Assembly: GCA_009801015.1 (NCBI GenBank)
Contig: VHZZ01000017.1
Location: 116,533 to 139,623, forward strand
Origin: Silene noctiflora
Lineage: Eukaryota > Streptophyta > Magnoliopsida > Caryophyllales > Caryophyllaceae
DNA length: 23,091 nt
Reading direction: 5' to 3'
The notes under the pieces: model-generated
Seen by the model: only the letters and a program-made list of their open reading frames with translations
Told to the model about the DNA's origin: nothing
Databases searched by the model: none
Position numbers and translations under genes: made by a program
Shown: one piece after another, positions 12,901 to 18,933 of the stretch
How positions within the stretch are numbered: position 1 is the stretch's first letter
Layout: each line of letters opens with the position of its first letter

Positions 12901-15415
12901 CTTTGGAAACTGGCGTATGTGGACATTTGCAAGCAATAAAATAAGGTGCTCTCTTTGATTCGCCACATTATCTTTCTGGAGAACAGATAGTAGAAAAGAC
13001 AGTCAACATCCATGGAAGACAAGTGAAGANAGAATAACCAAATACAAATAAATTTCAATGCAGGACCTGAAATCCAAACATTGCTCGAAGCCAATCTAAG
13101 ATGTCTTCATCTTGCTTTTTCTTGTAGTCCTTAGGCCAAGGGAGACCTCTGGTATTTCGAAGGGCAGCAATGGCAGCTTGGATCTGCACATAGACCTTGT
13201 TAACTGCCTCTAGAGAGAAGGAAAAATATGCGAAGATCTACTAAGGTCCAAAGGACAACTAAAATGTCGAAACAGACCTCTGGAAATCTCATTATGGCCT
13301 GATTTGCACTGTCAGGATCAAGAGGTAGGATATTGTACGGGACATAAATTTCCGTTTTTGCAGCTACTTTATTGTGCGTATCCAAGACCTATTGATGATT
13401 GACCCAGTTAGGACAGCAGAGTTATAACTTTTAACATGAAAATACCATACAAGCCAAAAACGTCCACTTAAATGCATTATGCCCATGAATTAGTTTCATC
13501 TTACCTGAGGGTCAACTTCCATAGACTGCGTCAAGTTAACAGCCTTCAATACCTCGAACAGAACATTGGCAGTTTGATACGCCTTAGTAAGCTGAGCACT
13601 GAACAGAGAAATAATAGCAAAGATTCTAGATTAAACAACAGAAGGGACACAATAGACATTTCTCCAAAGTTGCATATATCAAGTTACTCACCGGTCTGCC
13701 TTGTCGGCTGCATTTTGCAAAGCCTGGATATATTTCTTGTAGTAATGCTGATAAAAACTTTGCATTTCCCGTGCATCACTCTTTTTAACTCGTCCTTTTA
13801 AAGTTGGATCATTTTCCTGCGTTGTTAAAAATTAGTATATTAAATGGAGCNACTTGGAGACAATATGACCATCTACATAACTACAAACCCAAGCTGAGGA
13901 AACACGAATGCTGAATACCTAAAGAACCCTAATAAGTAGGACACACAATATTAAACTAGACGATTATTCCACATACAAAGGCCCAATCTTAAGTTATGCA
14001 CTTCATTTATTTATTTTTGGTGAAAAGTTATGCATTCATTACATGAGAGTAATTATCACTATGTTATACCATAGTAGTAAAGGGTAACAGGAACAAGCAT
14101 GTGGTCAAGAATATTCCTAATCGTAAAAGGTATAGCATCCTAAGGATATGATTATTGGACAAAAAAATAATCTCAATAGAGAGATAAACACGTGCATTCA
14201 GGTTTCATATGCACGCTTCAGAAGGACGTCCAGCATAAATTTTCAATAAAGCAGGTCATCATTCACATTGGACACATCGAAACATGTTATTTTCTTGAGG
14301 TTATGTGTATAATCATACAAAATTGTATTACCTTCTCTAGCCTCTGAAGAAGTGCTGTCTTGAATTGTCGGACACCACGACCACTTGATGTGGGATCCAG
14401 TTTATGCGCTTTCTCAAACGCATAGAATCGACCTGACAAACCAATCGGAAAACTTAAAAGACAAATTTTCAAATTGGTAACCCTATTAATGTTTTGAGTA
14501 AGGAGAGCACATAATAAAAACTATCCATATTGCACGATGTTGATGTTGGTATTGATAATATGCTAGTCTAAACCTTTAACCTTTCCAAAATAAGTCGANG
14601 AATCAAAGAAACATTCATTAGGCAATTTGAGTATTTGGCTACTAAGCAACCGTATCATGAACATGCAAACATTCGCTACTCCTCAAAATTATCTTTACAA
14701 GCTACCCAAAATATAATATGACGACTACAGCACCTTAAACGATTTCATAATATAAGCTTCATACCGAAACAATACAGCATTTACAAACAGAATNTAAGCC
14801 AGTGTAAGACAGCAATATTCCAGCATACGTAAAACCAAAATAAAACAACGAAACATTTATCTAGCACTTCAAAGGCTCGGTTATTTTCCACTGGTGCTAT
14901 CAATGAACATGCAAACTCATTTCCTAACATAAAGCACACTTTTTTAGCTGAAAACACATCTCTACAACTAAATTTNAAAATTTTAACACACAAACAAATT
15001 AGGAAGCAAATCATACTTCAACATAGTCTCTAATCCGTTCTATTCAACTAGTTGTTTACGTTTCATTAAAATACTCCTCACAAAATAAAAACAAAAAAAC
15101 AAAAACGTAAACAACTAGTTGAATGGAAGAAGCAGCAATAAAAACATACAATCAATCAATCAATCAACCAAACTCAAACCTAACACTAAAATTAGAAACC
15201 TTACATAAATAAGCAACTCTAGGATTATGCTTTTCAACTTCATTCGCAACACGAAGAATCGGAGCGATTTCAACAAGCGAAGACGGAACAATCTCACTAT
15301 CAAACGCCGTTTCACCAAGATTCCCTGCCGTCTGCGTTCGCATCAACCGCCTCGCCGGCGGCTGATCGCCACCACCACCACCGCCACCTCCTTCTCGCGA
15401 TGCCGACGCCGACAT
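37..15415 (-). CDS. CALS3: Callose synthase (1,3-beta-glucan synthase), CALS3/GSL12 type, 3' end off window
   Basis: Multi-pass plasma-membrane enzyme that makes callose (1,3-beta-glucan) from UDP-glucose; the CALS3 class acts at plasmodesmata and phloem and controls symplastic traffic (family knowledge). I joined 39 coding exons by CT...AC intron borders (minus strand) and by matching family motifs such as [50 protein letters not shown] and [17 protein letters not shown]. They give about 1,812 codons; Arabidopsis CALS3 has about 1,955, so roughly 140 C-terminal residues lie left of position 1. The ATG at 15415 is supported by an in-frame TGA four codons upstream and by the conserved [10 protein letters not shown] near residue 27. 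Order: Vta1-like N-terminus, FKS1 domain 1, membrane cluster (~480-760), large cytosolic catalytic loop (~765-1500), second membrane cluster. Oddities: a 1-nt deletion in exon 11 and a 3-residue loss in exon 31. Callose synthase call is near certain; CALS3 rather than CALS1/2 is about 75% sure. Confidence 0.96.
1070..2636 (-). other. CALS3: CALS3 exons 33-37: glucan synthase catalytic core
   Basis: Exons 2636-2517, 2434-2316, 2218-2135, 1504-1392 and 1299-1070, residues about 1307-1528. This is the most conserved part of the glucan synthase domain (Pfam PF02364 by family knowledge). It holds [119 protein letters not shown] and [20 protein letters not shown]. No break, stop or missing key block is visible here, so the catalytic core itself looks functional. 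Confidence 0.95.
1794..1885. mobile_element. Stowaway-type MITE in CALS3 intron 35
   Basis: A 92-bp element flanked by TA dinucleotides (1792-1793 and 1886-1887). The left end CTACCTCTGATTCTTTGG and the reverse complement of the right end CTCCTTCCGATTGTTTCG agree at about 13 of 18 positions. An inner hairpin pairs CCCCCCACAA with TTGTGAGGGGG. Size, TA target and CT-rich ends are typical of Stowaway (Tc1/mariner) MITEs. It sits in the 630-bp intron 1505-2134, which otherwise shows nothing. Confidence 0.65.
2637..2950 (-). other. CALS3: CALS3 intron 32 (314 bp), nothing recognised
   Basis: Donor GTACAT after Asp-Gln, acceptor TGCAG before Val-Ile-Tyr. Two single N bases (2753, 2912) and no repeat or element. 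Confidence 0.7.
3111..3212 (-). other. CALS3: CALS3 intron 31: 102 bp, stop-free, multiple of three
   Basis: Donor GTATGA and acceptor GACAG flank an intron whose removal gives MTTYPSLRV, the conserved family sequence. Its length is 34 codons and it has no stop in the reading frame of the flanking exons, so an unspliced transcript would simply add 34 residues inside the catalytic loop. This matches the formal definition of a retained in-frame intron (exitron-like), though nothing in the DNA shows that retention occurs. Confidence 0.75.
4013..4991 (-). other. CALS3: CALS3 intron 27 (979 bp) with an AACAAGCC repeat
   Basis: Donor GTAAGT, acceptor GTGCAG. The only distinct feature is a perfect 8-bp tandem repeat, AACAAGCC, in nearly four copies at 4431-4461. 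A poly(A) run (4075-4090) and T-rich stretches are also present. I see no element ends or coding potential. Confidence 0.7.
7366..7744 (-). other. CALS3: CALS3 intron 17 (379 bp), nothing recognised
   Basis: Donor GTGTGA after Val-Glu, acceptor CTGCAG before Ile-Lys-Pro. AT-rich with one N at 7454. Confidence 0.7.
9032..9232. mobile_element. Stowaway-type MITE in CALS3 intron 14, next to the splice donor
   Basis: Left end CTCACTCCGTTTCACTATG and the reverse complement of the right end CTCCCTCCTTTTCACTATA are nearly the same. A TA (9030-9031) precedes it; the matching right TA appears mutated to CA. A second inverted copy of the CACTATGAT...TTCCG word sits about 50 bp inside the right end. 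Total 201 bp. The element stops 14 bp from the donor GTAAGT of intron 14 (8418-9246). The rest of that 829-bp intron shows no recognisable feature. Confidence 0.7.
9365..9463 (-). other. CALS3: CALS3 intron 13, GC-AG type
   Basis: The exon before it ends TTGCAG and is followed by GCAAGT, the classic GC-type donor context, and the intron ends TTTTCAG before Ala-Met-Ile. No GT donor in the vicinity keeps the Leu-Gln|Ala-Met reading frame. All other introns I placed use GT-AG. GC donors are a known minority class processed by the major spliceosome. Confidence 0.85.
9587..10013 (-). other. CALS3: CALS3 intron 12 (427 bp), nothing recognised
   Basis: Donor GTATAA after Asn-Gly, acceptor TCTCAG before Glu-Gly-Val. 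No element or repeat identified. Confidence 0.7.
10014..10568 (-). other. CALS3: CALS3 exons 10-12: FKS1 domain 1, with a frame break
   Basis: Exons 10568-10431, 10331-10256 and 10107-10014, residues about 358-460. Exon 10 has [20 protein letters not shown] and [21 protein letters not shown]; exon 12 has [19 protein letters not shown]. Exon 11 carries the conserved SKKGKS and HSQWKNYDD stretch, then should read LNEYFW, but the DNA after the second Asp codon is one base short (CGAACGAATATTTCTG where a T is expected after the first C). Exon 11 is therefore 76 nt rather than 77 and the standard join to exon 12 is out of frame. A second acceptor five bases into exon 12 would restore it (see separate entry). 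It could be an assembly error, a null allele or a compensated variant; I cannot tell which. Confidence 0.9.
10102..10112 (-). promoter_or_regulatory. CALS3: Tandem splice acceptors at CALS3 exon 12
   Basis: Reading on the minus strand, the normal acceptor CAG is followed at once by GTCAG, giving a second possible acceptor five bases on (exon start 10107 or 10102). The first gives ...TG|G TCA (Trp-Ser) in relatives. Because exon 11 is one base short here, the first acceptor is out of frame, while the second joins G|TT GAT TGC and restores Val-Asp-Cys. The product would read DDRTNISVDC instead of DDLNEYFWSVDC. Use of the second site is inference. Confidence 0.5.
10569..12017 (-). other. CALS3: CALS3 intron 9, the longest intron (1,449 bp)
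   Basis: Separates exons 9 and 10 with normal donor GTACTT and acceptor TTGTAG. It holds a short 17-bp-period repeat with AACAAGAGTTTAAA twice (10815-10850), the nested inverted repeat at 11493-11602 and, at 11625-11775, a stretch rich in GACAC/TCCGA words (GTATCCGACTCCTCGACACG and similar) that looks like decayed transposon sequence. No coding potential recognised. Confidence 0.6.
11493..11602. repeat. Nested inverted repeat in CALS3 intron 9
   Basis: Outer arms CTATGAAT (11493-11500) and ATTCATAG (11595-11602) and inner arms CTTACAGAA (11534-11542) and TTCTGTAAG (11560-11568) are perfect inverted repeats. GAATCGTGAATC also occurs twice as a direct repeat. The whole could fold into a long stem-loop and looks like a small non-autonomous element or a fragment of one. 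Confidence 0.45.
12359..12448. mobile_element. Stowaway MITE in CALS3 intron 8
   Basis: A 90-bp element with TA on both sides (12357-12358, 12449-12450). The inverted ends CTCCCTTTGGCCCATTCC...TTTGTTTACC and CTCCCTTTGTCCTAATTA...TTTGTTTACC match at about 22 of 28 positions. The CTCCCT start with TA target is the Stowaway hallmark. The host intron (12145-12590) otherwise has only a poly(A) run at about 12207-12224. Confidence 0.85.
13817..14331 (-). other. CALS3: CALS3 intron 2 (515 bp), nothing recognised
   Basis: Plain AT-rich intron with donor GTAATA and acceptor GCAG. No repeats or open frames of note. Confidence 0.7.
15026..15137. mobile_element. Palindromic Stowaway-like MITE in CALS3 intron 1
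   Basis: Two perfect 22-bp inverted arms, 15042-15063 and 15103-15124, share ATTCAACTAGTTGTTTACG and enclose a 39-bp A-rich loop. The arms extend imperfectly outward (TCTAATCCGTTCT on the left, GGAAGAAGC on the right) towards TA dinucleotides at 15024-15025 and about 15138. The perfect arms suggest a fairly young insertion. The rest of intron 1 (14433-15204) is plain AT-rich DNA. Confidence 0.65.
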
Positions 15416-15700
15416 CGTTTCACCTCAGCTCCACCTACCAAATCAAAAAAAAATCAAAAATTAACAATCAAGCAAACATTTTTAACAGTAAAAAAATCAA
15501 AAGTACAGAAAAATTAAATNAAATTAAATTTACCGTANATAGATGAAGTTCCGAAGTTTAGCAGCAGTATGAATAAATTAAGAGAGAGAAAGTAAACCCT
15601 AGGAGAGAGAAAAAGCAATAGAGAGAAAAAGAAAGAAAGTGAGTGAGCAAAAGGGGAGAAGAAGAAGACCAATGGAGTAAGCAAAGCGTTTTGCTCACAA
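15416..15700 (-). promoter_or_regulatory. CALS3: CALS3 5' leader with a leader intron
   Basis: The minus strand upstream of the ATG is strongly CT-rich (about 15577-15665), as in many plant 5' leaders and Y-patch promoters. It contains AAACCCTA (plus strand, about 15594-15601), a telo-box-like motif. A likely leader intron spans 15435-15533 (99 bp): donor ACG|GTAAAT, T-rich body, acceptor GGTAG just before GTGGAGCTGAGG. A CCAATGG motif lies near 15669. I see no clear TATA box; the transcription start is probably near 15650-15720. Confidence 0.6.
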
Positions 15701-15830
15701 GTCACACAACACAGTACTCTACTCTTGTGTCACTGTTTTCAGTGTGTGAGAGTTACCGGGTACTAGTCTATTGNTTTTCCTGTTTTGTCCTGGTGTTGTG
15801 TTGGATATTACGGAAATGCCATTGAGGGGA

Positions 15831-15855
15831 GTCGAGTTGAGTTGAGTTGAGTCGA
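15831..15855. repeat. Short tandem repeat, five GTTGA/GTCGA units
   Basis: Reads GTCGA GTTGA GTTGA GTTGA GTCGA in the plus strand, about 130 bp upstream of the probable CALS3 transcription start. It is a small microsatellite and no function is apparent. Confidence 0.8.
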
Positions 15856-15928
15856 GAACGAGCCGTGATCATCTGTTCCGTTTTTGTGTTTGACTATTTT
15901 TATTTTATGAGATATCGTCTTTCAAATA

Positions 15929-16310
15929 ACTAAATTGATGATAATTTATCTAGAATTGATGACATGTCATAAGGAAATGATAGCGAAATGGTTGATGAGA
16001 TACGAATTGGGAACGCATTGGCAATAAAAGCCTCAATAATTTGTCTCGAAATGATGATGAGCATAAGAAAAATATAGTGGAACGTTAGATGGGACGTAAA
16101 ACGAGACTAGAATTTGACAAAGGAGTTGTTGAGCTTCATGGGTGAGTAGGTGGGTAATATCTCTCAGATAGTAAAAATCGGTAATAATTTACATTAAATT
16201 GGCGATATGTCAGAATAGTAGATGATGCGATGCAAAACGAGACAGNGAATTCGTATTGGCGTAAAACGGGTTGTATAGTGGCTTGGATAGTTGGGTGAGT
16301 AATATATGGT
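15929..16310. repeat. Degenerate direct repeat, two copies offset by about 240 bp
   Basis: The stretch from about 15929 (AATTGATGATAATTTATC ... GACATGTCAT ... CGAATT ... GCATTGGCAATAAAA) resembles that from about 16166 (AATCGGTAATAATTTACA ... GATATGTCAG ... GAATTCGTATTGGCGTAAAA). The part between them (GACGTAAAACGAGAC ... GGGTGAGTAGGTGGGTAATAT) has a weaker echo at 16258-16305. This suggests an old tandem duplication or repeat element. Alignment was by eye. Confidence 0.4.
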
Positions 16311-16759
16311 GGAATTGAGGGGTAATTAGGTAAGTATGATTTAAAATTCAAAAAAGGTAAAAGAATCTTGGAGTACCAAGGTTAGATTGAGAGGACTGCC
16401 AGGTGAAAAAGGAGTGGCCGTTTTCAGAGGTGTGGATTGACCATTTTGTCCTTGTGGAATTAGGGGAAATAAGAGTTATTGATTGGATAAAGGAGGGTAA
16501 AACTGGAATTGAAGAGTTTGAGCCCCACGCTTGTTGTTTTAAAGGCGGGAATATAGAGAAATGAGCAGGGTATCTCGGTATTTTCTGCTATGAATTTTTT
16601 AATTATTTTAATATTTAGTATGGGAAATAATTGTCGGGTTGTTATACATTTGATTTTGTTTTTTAATTATGTTTTTATTTTTTAATACTACAACACTAAG
16701 TGCATGCTTACTAGTTTATTTTTTTCAGTTCTTGATATTTTGGTCGAATAAAATAATAT

Positions 16760-16972
16760 TTTAAGACGGAAAATCGTGATTACTCGTAATTTTTTAAAGT
16801 NTTACAAACAATAATAATTATCGTGTATAAGAATTGTATGATGCGATGGAGAAAAAGTAACCATTTTGTACGAGCGTTTTAAAAAGTGTATTTCATAATG
16901 TAATAAATAATTGATCGCTTTTTCAAAATGGTCACTTGTTATATGATCGCATTATACGACCGTCGTATAAAA
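16760..16972. mobile_element. Inverted-repeat element, possibly a Mutator-like MITE
   Basis: Left half has TTTTAAGACGG, then GTATGATGCGATGG and AAAGTAACCATTTTGTAC. The right half has these in reverse complement order: TTCAAAATGGTCACTTG, TATGATCGCATTATACGACC and CGTCGTATAAAATAA. The nested arms are imperfect, over about 210 bp of AT-rich DNA, typical of a decayed non-autonomous DNA transposon. Ends and target duplication are not defined, so the superfamily is a guess. Confidence 0.4.
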
Positions 16973-17104
16973 TAATTTGCGTATAATTAAAACTTGTATC
17001 TCACNATCGCGGGAGCAAGAAGATGATCATCCCTTCTAAAAGTATAACTACTCCAATATGACTATAGATACTAGATAGTGCTTGTGCGATCTGAGGATGA
17101 AGGA

Positions 17105-17293
17105 CCATATATAATGTCTAGGTGATCATCCTTCAGAAAAAAATTATGGAAGGAGGTTCAATTCCTGACTCTTACGAATGATAAAATCAAATTTGGGAGG
17201 AGTCTACCAATTAAGTTGCCTTCAGTAACCCGATGGGGATTGTCCTAGCTATCGGTAGGGATACTCCTGGTCAACACCAAAAAAAAAAAAAAA
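17105..17293 (+). mobile_element. SINE-like retroposon with B box and poly(A) tail
   Basis: GGTTCAATTCC at 17155-17165 matches the tRNA-type RNA polymerase III B box (GGTTCGANTCC) at ten of eleven positions. About 115 bp further on the element ends in an A15 tract at 17279-17293 preceded by GGTCAACACC. Total size near 190 bp fits plant SINEs. An A box is only weakly visible (about 17117), and I could not identify a target-site duplication, so the 5' end is approximate. Confidence 0.45.
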
Positions 17294-17588
17294 TTGATGC
17301 TGACGGGGTGTGGGCATGTGGCGTGATAAGATTGGGATGAAATTGGAAAATGAATAAAATCACAATTTTTCTTAAACTATGTGCAAAAACTAAATGTATA
17401 CACTAATACACCGGTACAAGCGAGATAAAAAGAGGGAGTATTAACGGTTAGATAGATTTTTACATGAACATGCCTTCATTGTCGCGGGACAAGTTAATAA
17501 GTTTTACAACATGGTTATGGGAATACCCACTACAAACCACAATTCTCAAGCTAACCTACCAAATCCTACAGATGATACATTAAAACGA
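17294..17588 (-). other. EML3 3' flank / 3' UTR
   Basis: Non-coding DNA after the EMSY-like stop codon. No AATAAA on the minus strand is obvious. AGGGAGTATTAACGG near 17433 looks like one terminal piece of a Stowaway-type element, but I see no partner end. Confidence 0.5.
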
Positions 17589-18933
17589 CTACGCTTCAAG
17601 CAAAGCATGTCTGGCATTATCACCATCTGGACCTTGACATGCCCTACCAACTCCACGCATTTCAACGTACTGCTGTTTCCTCCATGCTACCTCTTGGTCT
17701 ATCGCATTCCCTTGTGGAAAAGGATGATCTCCGTCATCTGATTTTGAAATAAGATCGATAAAATAAATATACTGTCAGGAACTCCTAATGATCAGTTACA
17801 GTCTACAGGTGAAGGACATTTTCACCGATAAACTGACTGAATAAAGTCTCCAATTGATAGCACAGAAGATGAACAACACAACATAATGGAAACAATGAGC
17901 AATAAAAGCTAAGTGGTAAACTAAGAAGTCTTTTAAACATTGCTTTGTAAAGATTACGTAAAGATTTGTGCAATCTTAGTTTTTTGTTTCAAATCTTGCT
18001 AAAACCCGTCTTTTTTGCTTGTTTTTGCTCTTAAACCTTTTTTATTTAAGAAAAATCATAAGATAGCAAGTCCCATTTCTACTAATCTTTTCGGAGTCAT
18101 GAAATGAGATGAAAAACAAGCAAGTCACTTGCCTGTTTAAGGCAAAATTTATGAAAATGTCCCGGTAAAACTAAATTGAAATGAAGAAATTTAACTTGAA
18201 CTTCCATATAACTGGAGAGGGAGGGGAAAAGATGGAAGTAAGCACAAAGGTTCCTTTTAATCCTTAAAAAAATAAAAAAGCAGTAAGGTATTACCACTTT
18301 CACCATCAGATGGAACCTCGAGCCTAGCAATGGCTTCAATCAGTGCTTGTTCGTGCTCCTGCGACAAACAAAGTTCATTATGATCCTAAATCAGAATAAT
18401 GACAAACACGAGTTTAATGCCTTATTTTTGTCTGATGATTATGAAATGTATACAAATTATCCTGCAATATAAAAATGTAAAAGGTTTTGAAAGTTGCGAA
18501 TTGTTACTTTTAAGACTTTCTTGGCTTTTTCGACCTTTGTTGGATCAGGATGAGCACCACTGAAGACTTTCTCCACCTGTGGAATGACACATTTCAGTTG
18601 TAAACGTTAAAAAACTTGTAATATAATGAATTTTCGAGGTCCAAATTCCCTCTCGTGAGTATCTCAATGAGCTCATTCGTCACTCACCTCTTTAATTAGA
18701 GTATCAGTATGTAATAACTCAATATCAGCTGACCCTTTTCTCCCAATACCATTTTGGGGATGAAATTGATCCTTCTTGGTCGAACTTTTAAAGCTACCAC
18801 GACCTCTTCCTATACCACCTACAGCCCCTCCACGGACCAAAGGCCTCTTTGGTCCATGGCCTTGACTAGTCCTACCGCCTCTTTGTGAGATTCCCGGATC
18901 CTCGCCTTCCCACCTGATATCTTGAGGAGATAT
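17589..18933 (-). other. EML3: EML3 exons 7-10: Gly/Arg-rich and C-terminal helical region
   Basis: Exon 7 has [16 protein letters not shown] and [12 protein letters not shown], an RGG-like segment, then [19 protein letters not shown]. Exons 8-9 encode [20 protein letters not shown] and [20 protein letters not shown], the conserved amphipathic C-terminal helices of the family. Exon 10 adds [10 protein letters not shown] and a less conserved tail of about 38 residues ending HALLEA before TAG at 17591-17589. Confidence 0.92.

Larger units (their letters stand above)
12018..15415 (-). other. CALS3: CALS3 exons 1-9: N-terminal cytosolic region
   Basis: Exons (high to low): 15415-15205, 14432-14332, 13816-13692, 13598-13505, 13388-13278, 13183-13067, 12975-12883, 12682-12591, 12144-12018, coding for residues 1-357. 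All junctions keep frame. Exon 1 opens with Ser/Ala, then a run of eight glycines encoded by a GGT/GGC-type microsatellite, then the conserved [10 protein letters not shown] and [15 protein letters not shown] motifs. Exons 1-5 correspond to the Vta1-like N-terminal region of the family (for example [20 protein letters not shown] and [18 protein letters not shown]). Exon 9 carries [20 protein letters not shown], the start of FKS1 domain 1. The exon 1/2 junction is placed inside the Cys codon (T|GT), because donor GTAAGG at 15204 is the only choice that keeps frame. Confidence 0.93.
15701..17300. other. Intergenic region between EML3 and CALS3
   Basis: No supported gene. It contains the CALS3 promoter at its left end, a short GTTGA-type tandem repeat, a degenerate long direct repeat (15929-16310), an AT-rich stretch (16580-16820), an inverted-repeat element (about 16760-16970) and a SINE-like element ending in poly(A) (to 17293). 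Open frames in this stretch are short and lack any recognisable domain. Confidence 0.7.

Noticed and set aside
13472-13801. A 109-residue plus-strand open frame.
   Set aside because: It is antisense to CALS3 exons 3 and 4 and has no recognisable features.
17155-17165. A B-box match considered as a tRNA gene.
   Set aside because: No acceptor stem, anticodon arm or clear A box; the poly(A) end fits a SINE better.
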